DNA from: Flavobacteriales bacterium UBA7612
Lineage (GTDB): Bacteria > Bacteroidota > Bacteroidia > Flavobacteriales > Weeksellaceae
Direction of reading: 5' to 3'
Length of the DNA: 35,876 nucleotides
Assembly (NCBI GenBank): GCA_002484335.1
Contig: DLJQ01000008.1
Coordinates: 253,199 to 289,074, forward strand
Shown here: positions 16,087 to 23,406 of the stretch, one piece after another
Numbering within the stretch: position 1 is the stretch's first letter
Layout: every line of letters starts with the position of its first letter
Position numbers and translations under genes: made by a program
Notes under the pieces: generated by a model
The model's input: only the letters and a program-made list of their open reading frames with translations
Told to the model about the DNA's origin: nothing
Database searches by the model: none

Positions 16087-18207
16087 TTAATAGCTTACAG
16101 TGAATCCAAGTGTATAATATCTACCATTTCCTCTAGCATATTCTGCATCTCTTGCCATAATCATAGAAGAACTTGTGTAATAAGTTTTATTGAATAAGTT
16201 TTCTATTCCTAAACTAAATCTTGTATTTTTTAATCTATAGTTTGCAGATAAATTAAATAAATCAATTGGAGAAACTTTTCCTTCTCCTTCGTTATATACA
16301 TTATTTACTGGTGTAAATCTATCTCTACTTGATGTATGAGTATACATTACATTAATTCCAAAATCTTTTAAAGGAGTTAATGTTGTATATAATGTAAGTT
16401 TTGGAGCAGGAATATTTAGTCCAGACATGTATTGGTCATAACTAGAAGAACCATCAGATTTTAATTTTCCTTCTAATTGTGAATATGAAGCACCTAAAAA
16501 TACATATTTATTAATTTGAGAATCTGCTTGTAATTCAAACCCATGAATTAATTGTGGATTTCTAACAACTTTCCAGAAACCATCATCACCAGCAACTAAA
16601 TCACTTCCTAATTTAGATTGTGACCAATAGTATGCACCTTTAAAATTAACTTTATTAAATAATCTACTTGTAAAACCAACTTCATAATTATTAGTAGCAA
16701 CAGGATCTGTTTGTATTTTACTAACTACATCTTCATTAGCAGTTCTTAGAACTCGACCTAAATCATAAATAGCAAATCCTTGAGAAAAAGATATGTAAGG
16801 ATTAAATTCTTTTGCTGCGTAATATTGTAAAGATGAATTAAATGTAGGTTTACTATAATTTAAATTTCCTCCTTTAACAAAAGGCCAAACTTGATCTTTT
16901 TTATTTGGTATAGTATGATAATCAGGAACTTTTACAAGAATATTATCATATCTAAATCCAGCTTTAAAATTTAATTTACCATAAATATTAGTTACAGTTT
17001 GTATAAATCCAGCTGTATTATATGCTTTTAATTTAGGAACCCATAATCTTCCATCTACAAGAGGTTGACTTGTTTCATCTAACATAAAATCTCCTCCATA
17101 TAGAACAGTTGTTTTTATATCATTAGAAATGTCAATTGTAGAAATAAGATTTAATCTTCCTCCAAATTTTTGAGCTTTTATAGTAGCTTGTCCACCTGTT
17201 TCTTCCCAACGAGGGCTTTTAGCAGAATTAGCTCTATAATCAAAGATAGTATATAAACTTTGAGTATAGACAGAAGCATCAAGGTTTGTATTCTTATAAA
17301 TATTTTTACTTGTTAATTTAAGGTATGCATTATGATTGTATTTTGTACCCTCATTTACAGCAGCAGGATCTTGAGCTCCTATAACCCCAACTCTTGGAGA
17401 TTCTAGATATTTACCACCAGATGCAATTAAATCAGTATCTTGTTCTGTTGAATAATAATTATACATTGCTTCTAAACGTGTATTTTCAGAAAAATCATAA
17501 CCAATTTTAGCTAAAATATTTTTTTGAGATACATCACTTAGACCGTAACGAGGAGAAATAATTTGTTCATTTCCATCAATACCTCTACCCGAAGTTACAA
17601 TTCCAGCATTTACTAAATAATCAAACTTTTTGATTTTTCCATAAAATTGTTGATTAATTCTATATCCAGAGGCATGATCACCTTGTTTAAACCTGTGGTC
17701 AGATAAAGCAATGGAAGTTTCTCCATTAAATGCTTTGTCTGTGTGTGCTTTTTTAGTTACAAAATTTACAATTCCACCAACAGCTCCTGCACCATAAAGA
17801 GAACTAGCTCCTTCTATAACCTCAATTCTTTCGATTGCATATGGGCTTATAGAACGAATATCTCTATCTGTGCTTCTAAGAGGTGTAGATTGTGGAATAC
17901 CATCAATCATAATCAACATCTGGCGACCACGCATTGTTTGCGATCGATTACTTGTTGTATTCGAACTTAAACCAATTGATGGTACAGCTAATCCAAGAAT
18001 AACGGACATGTCCGGATTGGCAAGAGCTAAAGATTCGATTGTTTTTTTTGATACGATGATGACAGAGCTACTTGAATTTTTTTTGATTTCCGGAATTCTT
18101 GTAGTTTCAATTAATGTTTCGTTTAATTCTACATCATCTTTTTGCTGAGCATATGTATTTTGAAGAGCTGCATGAAGTAGACAAACTAAAATTATTTTCT
18201 TTTTCAT
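16087..18207 (-). CDS. TonB-dependent outer-membrane receptor
   Basis: 706 residues: signal peptide (MKKKIILVCLLHAALQNTYA, cut before Gln), a short N-terminal TonB-contact region, a plug domain (about 35-160) with MLIMIDGIPQSTPLRSTDRD and IERIEVIEGASSLYGAGAVGGIVNFVTKK, then a 22-strand-type barrel rich in alternating aromatic/polar strands ending TLGFTVSY with the terminal aromatic residue needed for barrel insertion. There is no carboxypeptidase-like N-terminal domain and no SusD partner, so it is not a SusC glycan importer. The length and plug fit the ferric-siderophore or metal-chelate receptor group; the substrate cannot be read from sequence. Nearby metal-efflux genes at 18922-26499 are on the other strand and need not be related. 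Confidence 0.92.
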   Translation of the reverse strand: MKKKIILVCLLHAALQNTYAQQKDDVELNETLIETTRIPEIKKNSSSSVIIVSKKTIESLALANPDMSVILGLAVPSIGLSSNTTSNRSQTMRGRQMLIMIDGIPQSTPLRSTDRDIRSISPYAIERIEVIEGASSLYGAGAVGGIVNFVTKKAHTDKAFNGETSIALSDHRFKQGDHASGYRINQQFYGKIKKFDYLVNAGIVTSGRGIDGNEQIISPRYGLSDVSQKNILAKIGYDFSENTRLEAMYNYYSTEQDTDLIASGGKYLESPRVGVIGAQDPAAVNEGTKYNHNAYLKLTSKNIYKNTNLDASVYTQSLYTIFDYRANSAKSPRWEETGGQATIKAQKFGGRLNLISTIDISNDIKTTVLYGGDFMLDETSQPLVDGRLWVPKLKAYNTAGFIQTVTNIYGKLNFKAGFRYDNILVKVPDYHTIPNKKDQVWPFVKGGNLNYSKPTFNSSLQYYAAKEFNPYISFSQGFAIYDLGRVLRTANEDVVSKIQTDPVATNNYEVGFTSRLFNKVNFKGAYYWSQSKLGSDLVAGDDGFWKVVRNPQLIHGFELQADSQINKYVFLGASYSQLEGKLKSDGSSSYDQYMSGLNIPAPKLTLYTTLTPLKDFGINVMYTHTSSRDRFTPVNNVYNEGEGKVSPIDLFNLSANYRLKNTRFSLGIENLFNKTYYTSSSMIMARDAEYARGNGRYYTLGFTVSY

Positions 18208-18237
18208 TTGTAATGTTTGTATGGTCTAAAAACATTG

Positions 18238-18245
18238 CAAATGTA
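18238..18245 (-). promoter_or_regulatory. Candidate -7 box (TACATTTG) for the TonB receptor gene
   Basis: TACATTTG on the minus strand matches TAnnTTTG and lies 30 bases upstream of the start codon. A TAG rather than TTG sits near the -33 position. No Fur-box-like palindrome is obvious. The remaining spacer up to the terminator at 18414 is plain AT-rich sequence. Confidence 0.4.
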
Positions 18246-18413
18246 GTTTTTATTTGGATTTATTCTAATTAAAATTAAAAAAAAATTTAAGTTTTTTGTT
18301 TGTATTTAATCGTTTAATCTAAGTTTTTTATTTTAAATTATTTGTTATTAATAGAATAAATAGTTGATAAATATTTAATACTAAAGATAAAAATGTAAAA
18401 AAAATTAAGAGAT

Positions 18414-18443
18414 TAAAAAAAGTGAATATCAAATATTCACTTT
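18414..18443 (-). terminator. Rho-independent terminator of the small lipoprotein gene
   Basis: On the minus strand the stem AAAGTGAATAT / ATATTCACTTT (arms 18433-18443 and 18419-18429, loop of three) is followed by a run of seven T (18414-18420). The stem begins inside the stop codon of the gene, leaving almost no 3' spacer. Confidence 0.9.
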
Positions 18444-18774
18444 AATCTAATTTCATTATATAATTTTTAGAAATAAGAGAAACACCTTTTACATTTTTAA
18501 AGAATTTTTCTGCATCTTCTAATTTTTTATTTTCAGGGATTGTAATTGCAACAGAATTAAAATTTTCATATTTATAATCAATTTTAGCACCATATTTTTC
18601 AATTTGTTTTAATAACTCTTCATTACCAATTTCTGGATCATAATTTATTATTAAACTATTTTTTACATAATTCAAATCTTTGTTTTCAGTCAATTGTTTT
18701 TCTTTTGTTTTCTTGTTAGTAGAGCAAGAAAATAATCCAAATATTATAGCAGAAAGTATGAATATTTTTTTCAT
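18442..18774 (-). CDS. Small lipoprotein with stand-alone I9 inhibitor-like domain
   Basis: The N-terminus MKKIFILSAIIFGLFSC gives a lipoprotein signal with Cys17 as the lipidated residue. The mature 94-residue chain has a short linker then a compact beta-alpha-beta-beta-alpha-beta pattern (about 38-110): SLIINYDPEIGNEELLKQ, YGAKIDYKYENFNSVAITIP, LEDAEKFFKNVKGVSLISK. This is the pattern of the peptidase-inhibitor I9 fold (subtilisin propeptide), where 'G...Y....N...V.......L..L....GV..I..D' is typical. No protease is fused or adjacent, so it may inhibit an exported subtilase or simply reuse the fold. It has its own promoter and terminator and is transcribed as a single gene. Confidence 0.75.
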   Translation of the reverse strand: MKKIFILSAIIFGLFSCSTNKKTKEKQLTENKDLNYVKNSLIINYDPEIGNEELLKQIEKYGAKIDYKYENFNSVAITIPENKKLEDAEKFFKNVKGVSLISKNYIMKLD

Positions 18775-18800
18775 TTAATAATTTTTTATTTTATTCTCAG

Positions 18801-18831
18801 CAAAGTTACTTTTCTTTCATCTCAAAATCAA
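18801..18831 (-). promoter_or_regulatory. Bacteroidota-type promoter for the small lipoprotein gene
   Basis: On the minus strand a TTG (18829-18831) is followed after 20 bases by TAACTTTG (18801-18808), a good match to the TTG / TAnnTTTG promoter of this phylum. The start codon is 26 bases further. It is the best-formed promoter of this kind in the window. Confidence 0.6.
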
Positions 18832-18882
18832 ATTTCATGGCTTATATTAGAGTTTAATTAGAATACAAAAAATCAATTAATA

Positions 18883-18907
18883 ATTTCTTTAAAAAGAAAT
18901 ATTTTTG
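18883..18907 (+). promoter_or_regulatory. Promoter and possible operator of the two-component / efflux cluster
   Basis: TATTTTTG (18900-18907) fits the -7 consensus and lies 14 bases before the response-regulator ATG. Immediately upstream, and sharing one base, is an inverted repeat ATTTCTTT-aa-AAAGAAAT (18883-18900). That position suits a regulator site, for example autoregulation, but the motif is low in complexity and no TTG -33 is seen. Confidence 0.4.
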
Positions 18908-18921
18908 TAAAAACATATCAA

Positions 18922-19596
18922 ATGCAGATATTGGTTATAGAAGACGATAAAAGAATTAGTGATTTTTTAATCAAAGGATTAGAGGAAAATAATCATTTAG
19001 TTACTTTATGCAGAAATGCAGAGTCTGTTTTAGAAAATTTTTTAAATATTCAATTCGATTTAATTATTTGTGATATCATGTTACCAGAGATGGATGGTAT
19101 ACAGCTTGTACAAACACTTCGATATAAAAAAATATTTACACCAATACTAATGTTAAGTGCTCTTAATTCTACACAAGATAAGATTACAGCATTAGATTAT
19201 GGAGCAGACGATTATATAACTAAGCCATTCCATTTTGATGAATTATTATCAAGAATAAGAGCTTTGACAAGGAGAAATCAATTTCGTCAACAAGAAAATA
19301 ATTCGAATAAATTGATTTTTGGTGAATTAGAAATAGATTTGGATCAATATAAAGTTTCTATTAATGATGAAGAAATAGAATTATCTCCCAGAGAATTTAA
19401 ACTACTTAATTATTTGATAGAAAATATAGATAAAACTGTAACAAGAATTCAAATTCTAAATGCAGTTTGGGGAATAACATTTGATAATCACACGAACGTT
19501 GTTGATGTATATATTTCTTATTTACGTAATAAAATAGAAAAAAGAAATAAATATATTTATACTGTAAAAGGTGTTGGATATATGTTTAAATCTTAA
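18922..19596 (+). CDS. OmpR/PhoB-family response regulator (metal-efflux type)
   Basis: Cytoplasmic DNA-binding response regulator, 224 residues. The receiver domain (about 1-120) has the acidic pair Asp8-Asp9, phospho-acceptor Asp51 in IICDIMLPEMDG and the conserved Lys in DDYITKPF. The C-terminal winged helix (about 130-224) has the OmpR signature ELSPREFKLLNYLIEN and ends in TVKGVGYMF. The gene heads a same-strand set with its kinase (5-base gap) and the CzcCBA-type efflux genes, so it most likely senses a metal through the kinase and switches on the pump, as CusR and CzcR do. A direct and inverted repeat before the efflux genes (20983-21014) is the obvious candidate target. Confidence 0.93.
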   Translation: MQILVIEDDKRISDFLIKGLEENNHLVTLCRNAESVLENFLNIQFDLIICDIMLPEMDGIQLVQTLRYKKIFTPILMLSALNSTQDKITALDYGADDYITKPFHFDELLSRIRALTRRNQFRQQENNSNKLIFGELEIDLDQYKVSINDEEIELSPREFKLLNYLIENIDKTVTRIQILNAVWGITFDNHTNVVDVYISYLRNKIEKRNKYIYTVKGVGYMFKS

Positions 19597-19601
19597 TTTA
19601 C

Positions 19602-20939
19602 ATGAAATTAAAGCATCGATTATCTATCTATTATGTAGCAATTTTTAGTATTGTTATTTTTATTGTTTCAGTAGTCATTTATTTTCTTTTTTATAATCAA
19701 ATGGTAAAAAAAGAATTTCAATCTTTGGAAAGTAAATCTCTTTTAGCAGCCCTTTATTATTTAGAAGAAGATGAAGTAACAAATTCAGAACATAATAGTA
19801 TAAAAATTCAACTTCAGAGAAAAATTTCTAAAAAAAATATTTTAGTTATAGATTCTTTAAATAAACGATTTAATGGAAATATGACTTCTGATTCTAATAT
19901 AACAGAGAAATTTGTTGAGGATATTCGTAGGGATAAAAGTGTTCAATTATTAACTGATGATTATTTTTATAATGGGATTTTTTATTTGGATAATCAAGGT
20001 GATTTTGTCGTTATAACTAGAGAATCTAAGGATGAACTTGATGAACAGATGAAATCGCTATTAAATATTCTAATTGTTGTTTCTGTATTAGGAACATTAT
20101 TTATATATGTGTTTTCTAATTATTTATCCAACATAGCATATGAACCTATTATCAAAATTATTCAACAGATAAAGGAGAGAGATGCAAAGAATTTTAATAA
20201 ACCATTAAAATTAGAAAAGTCATACGAAGAAATAGAAGATTTAGTAAAAAATTATAATCATTTTATTGATCGAATAACTCAAACATTTACAATTCAGAAA
20301 AATTTTATTGATTATGTTTCTCATGAATTGAGAACACCAATAACAGCTTTATTAGGAACTTTAGAAGTTACAAATACAAAAAAACGTACATCAGAAGAGT
20401 ATGAAGATGTTATTATTCAGCTGAAGCAGTATACAAATGATTTGCAAGAAACACTAGATCAAATGATGCTACTATCTGGTGTAAAAACAAATTTTGAATT
20501 TAAACAAATACGTATTGATGAGGTTATTTGGCAAGTTATAGAAAATGCCATTTTATATCATCAGGCACATATTAATGTAGATATAAAAGTAGAAAATAAT
20601 CATTTATTATCTATTCATGGAAATGAAAAATTATTAGAATTAGCATTTAATAATATAGTAGGAAATGCTATAAAATATTCTGATAATAAACCAATACAAA
20701 TACAATTTCTTGAAATTGATAATAAGTTACAAATTCATATTAGTGATCAGGGTATTGGAATTGTAGAAGAAGATTTGAAACAAATAAAACAAAACTTCTA
20801 TAGAGGTAAAAATGCAACAAGTTATCAAGGTAAAGGAATAGGGCTATCAATGGCTAACGTTATTTTTACTTTACATCATTTTAATTTAGAAATATCAAAT
20901 AATAAACCTAAAGGAACAGTTGTGAAAATAATTTGTTGA
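19602..20939 (+). CDS. Sensor histidine kinase (metal-efflux two-component system)
   Basis: 445-residue inner-membrane kinase. TM1 (about 8-30) and TM2 (about 148-170) flank a ~115-residue periplasmic sensor region. A HAMP-like linker follows, then the dimerisation/phospho-acceptor helix with YVSHELRTPITALLG and an ATPase domain with N box NIVGNAIKYS, G1 DQGIGI and G2 GKGIGLSMANVIF. All catalytic boxes are intact. The periplasmic region has no His- or Cys-rich metal motif, so the ligand cannot be read. It directly follows its response regulator; a 110-base spacer with a regulatory palindrome separates it from the outer-membrane pump gene. Confidence 0.93.
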   Translation: MKLKHRLSIYYVAIFSIVIFIVSVVIYFLFYNQMVKKEFQSLESKSLLAALYYLEEDEVTNSEHNSIKIQLQRKISKKNILVIDSLNKRFNGNMTSDSNITEKFVEDIRRDKSVQLLTDDYFYNGIFYLDNQGDFVVITRESKDELDEQMKSLLNILIVVSVLGTLFIYVFSNYLSNIAYEPIIKIIQQIKERDAKNFNKPLKLEKSYEEIEDLVKNYNHFIDRITQTFTIQKNFIDYVSHELRTPITALLGTLEVTNTKKRTSEEYEDVIIQLKQYTNDLQETLDQMMLLSGVKTNFEFKQIRIDEVIWQVIENAILYHQAHINVDIKVENNHLLSIHGNEKLLELAFNNIVGNAIKYSDNKPIQIQFLEIDNKLQIHISDQGIGIVEEDLKQIKQNFYRGKNATSYQGKGIGLSMANVIFTLHHFNLEISNNKPKGTVVKIIC

Positions 20940-20982
20940 TTTTTAATTATATAAATTTTAATAATTCAAAAATCTAATCTAA

Positions 20983-21029
20983 TTTTAATGTACATTAAAA
21001 CTAAAGTTAATGTATGAATTCTATTTTTG
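20983..21029 (+). promoter_or_regulatory. Repeats and -7 box in front of the RND efflux genes
   Basis: A perfect 18-base palindrome TTTTAATGTACATTAAAA spans 20983-21000. The octamer TTAATGTA occurs within it (20985-20992) and again, same orientation, at 21007-21014, exactly 22 bases or two helical turns later. TATTTTTG (21022-21029) follows as a candidate -7 box, 20 bases before the GTG start at 21050. Direct repeats spaced on one face of the helix just upstream of the core promoter are what an OmpR-family activator uses, so I infer this is the target of the regulator encoded at 18922. Confidence 0.5.
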
Positions 21030-21049
21030 TCTTATTAAAATAATTTGAA

Positions 21050-22300
21050 GTGAAAGCAATTTATTTAGGAGCTGTTTTAATTACAGTATGTGCCCAAACA
21101 CAAGCACAAAAAGTTACACTGGAAAATCTGGAAGCAGCATTTTTACAAAAAAATTATGAATTAATTGCAAGCAAATACAATATTGATAAGGTTGATGCAG
21201 AGATAATTCAAGAAAAATTATGGAGTAATCCTACATTGAGTATTTCTGAAGTAAATCTTTGGAAAACGTATAATGTAGAACAACAACCTTATTTAATAGG
21301 TAAATATGGGAGAAATCAGCAAGTAGCGGTTGAATTAGAACAATTAATAGAGACAGCAGGTAAACGTAAAAAAAGAGTAGCAATAAAGCAATTAGAAAAA
21401 AATAGTGCACTTTTTGATTATGAAGAGTTGATGAGAGAACTAAAAAAAGAACTTCGTCAAGCTTATTTTTCTCTAGCAAAAATTAATGAAGAAAAAAATC
21501 AATTACAAAATAGTATAGATTTATTTTCTCAGATGAATATTCAATATAAAAGACAAGCTGATTTGAAAAATGTTCCAAAAGCTGATTTTTATAGACTTCA
21601 AACAGAATTAATTTCATTACAAAAAGATAAAGTTTCTTTAGATAAGGATGAACTAGAATTATTAATAAAACTTCGTCTTTTAACACAAAATCCTGAATTA
21701 AAAACAGAAGATATAGATTTTTCAATATTTAATACTATTTCTAAACCAATACCATTAAATGTTAAAGAATTAGCTAAAGAACAAAATATAGGATTAAAAC
21801 GCCAAGCGAATGAAATAAGCTTAGCAGAAAAACAATTGGTGTTGGAAAAAGCTCAACGAGTTCCAGATTTAACTTTTCAAGTGAATTATGATCGTGGTGG
21901 TAATATTATGCGTGATTTTGTAGGAGTAGGAGTTAGTATGGATTTACCTATTCTAAATACAAATAAAGGAAATATAAAATCAGCACAATTATCCGTAGAT
22001 CAACAAAAAATATCTAAAGATGGATTGACTTATGAATTGGATAATTCAATAGATGGAATTCAAAATCAATTATCTCAATTAGAAAACATGTTGAATCAGT
22101 GGAAAGATTTAGATAAAGATGAACAATTAAAAATGATTGAAAATTATAAAAAACATCTACAAAATAAGCAAGTTACTTTGTTAGAGTTTATTGATTTCAG
22201 TCAAGCTTATAGAGAGTCTCAAGAATCTTATTTAGAAATACTAGAAGAATACCAAAATACATTTGAAGAATTAAATTATATCGTTGGACAAGACTTATAA
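21050..22300 (+). CDS. TolC/CzcC-family outer-membrane efflux protein
   Basis: Outer-membrane channel subunit of the tripartite pump, 416 residues (normal for CzcC-like proteins). The start is a GTG: the frame has a stop nine bases upstream and no ATG that would keep the signal peptide MKAIYLGAVLITVCAQTQA. Two OEP repeats of long amphipathic helices follow (about 25-210 and 240-410), with QVAVELEQLIETAGKRKKRVA, the 'E-Q-x-I-x-x-A-G-K-R' stretch typical of CzcC, and VNYDRGGNIMRDFVGVGVSMDLPI in the second half. It is the first gene of the pump operon; the next start lies 4 bases after the stop. Confidence 0.9.
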   Translation: MKAIYLGAVLITVCAQTQAQKVTLENLEAAFLQKNYELIASKYNIDKVDAEIIQEKLWSNPTLSISEVNLWKTYNVEQQPYLIGKYGRNQQVAVELEQLIETAGKRKKRVAIKQLEKNSALFDYEELMRELKKELRQAYFSLAKINEEKNQLQNSIDLFSQMNIQYKRQADLKNVPKADFYRLQTELISLQKDKVSLDKDELELLIKLRLLTQNPELKTEDIDFSIFNTISKPIPLNVKELAKEQNIGLKRQANEISLAEKQLVLEKAQRVPDLTFQVNYDRGGNIMRDFVGVGVSMDLPILNTNKGNIKSAQLSVDQQKISKDGLTYELDNSIDGIQNQLSQLENMLNQWKDLDKDEQLKMIENYKKHLQNKQVTLLEFIDFSQAYRESQESYLEILEEYQNTFEELNYIVGQDL

Positions 22301-22304
22301 AACA

Positions 22305-23402
22305 ATGAAGAAAATACTATATTTTTTAGCTGCTTGCATAATCACTTTTGTTACAAGTTGTAAAACAAAAAAAGTAGAAACTGAAGAAGCACAATCAGAA
22401 AAAAAATTCTGTATGAATGAACAGCTACAGAAATCAACAAAAATAGTTCCTATAACAGAACAACCAGTTCATGAACAATTAACATTGTCAGGAAAAGTAG
22501 AATACAACGAAAATAATTTAGTTGCTTACAAAAGTTTACTACAAGGTACTGTTGATAAAGTTAATTTCCAATTAGGTGATTTTGTTAAGAATGGTCAAGT
22601 TTTAGCAATTGTGAAATCAAATGAAGTTTTAGATTTATCACAGCAAAGAAGAAATTTTGAGAATCAGATTGCATTAATTCAAAAACAAATCAAAACAAAG
22701 AAAGAGTTACTGAATGATGGTTTAGCTTCTCAACCAGAAGTAACAGAATTAGAATATGAATTAAAGTCAGCCAGAATAGATTTAGAAAATGTTAATGCAA
22801 CTTTACGAATGTATCGTGCGGTTGGAAATGGTCAATTCCAAATTTTAGCACCAAAAGATGGTTACATTGTTCAAAAAAATATTAGTGCTGGACAAACAAT
22901 TAATGCAGATTCTGAAGAAAATTTATTTTCAATATCAAACTTAAAACAAGTTTGGGTAATGGTAAATATATATGCTAATAATTTAAAATATGTTCATGTA
23001 AATGATTTGGTTAAAGTGAGAACAATGGCATATCCAGACAGAATTTATACTGGAAAAATAGATCGTATAGATAATGTTTTTGATAATGATGAACATGTTT
23101 TAAAAGCGAGAGTTGTTTTAGAAAATCAAGATCTTAATCTAATTCCTGGTTTAAGTGCTGATATTATTATTGATAAAGAGACAATCCTTAGAAATGCATT
23201 TGCTGTACCAAATAATGCAAAAGTATTTGATAATAACAAAGAATATGTAGTTGTATATAAAGACAAATGCAATATGGAAGTGAAACGTATTCACTCAGTT
23301 GGTCAAAATGAAGAATATACTTTTGTAGATGAAAAATTTGCTCCAAATGATAAGGTTATAACAAGTAATGCATTACTTATTTACGAAGAATTAAATAAAT
23401 AA
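22305..23402 (+). CDS. CzcB/CusB-type periplasmic adaptor (membrane-fusion) lipoprotein
   Basis: Adaptor linking the RND pump to the TolC-like channel. I take the ATG at 22305, not an in-frame ATG at 22284 that overlaps the upstream gene and would add seven residues before the signal; from 22305 the protein starts MKKILYFLAACIITFVTSC, a lipoprotein signal with lipobox VTSC, so it is anchored by lipid. The barrel-sandwich half-motifs ('YKSLLQGTVDKVNFQLGDFVKNGQ' region, then 'ILAPKDGYIVQKNISAGQTI') surround an alpha-hairpin (about 105-165); beta-barrel and membrane-proximal domains follow. No N-terminal His- or Met-rich metal-binding extension is present. The RND gene starts 4 bases downstream. 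Confidence 0.92.
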   Translation: MKKILYFLAACIITFVTSCKTKKVETEEAQSEKKFCMNEQLQKSTKIVPITEQPVHEQLTLSGKVEYNENNLVAYKSLLQGTVDKVNFQLGDFVKNGQVLAIVKSNEVLDLSQQRRNFENQIALIQKQIKTKKELLNDGLASQPEVTELEYELKSARIDLENVNATLRMYRAVGNGQFQILAPKDGYIVQKNISAGQTINADSEENLFSISNLKQVWVMVNIYANNLKYVHVNDLVKVRTMAYPDRIYTGKIDRIDNVFDNDEHVLKARVVLENQDLNLIPGLSADIIIDKETILRNAFAVPNNAKVFDNNKEYVVVYKDKCNMEVKRIHSVGQNEEYTFVDEKFAPNDKVITSNALLIYEELNK

Positions 23403-23406
23403 ATTC

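Noticed and set aside
20985..20998. The palindrome before the efflux genes as a Rho-independent terminator of the kinase gene
   Set aside because: It is a loop-less AT-only palindrome with no T tract, and a direct copy of its half lies two helical turns away, which suits a protein-binding site better.
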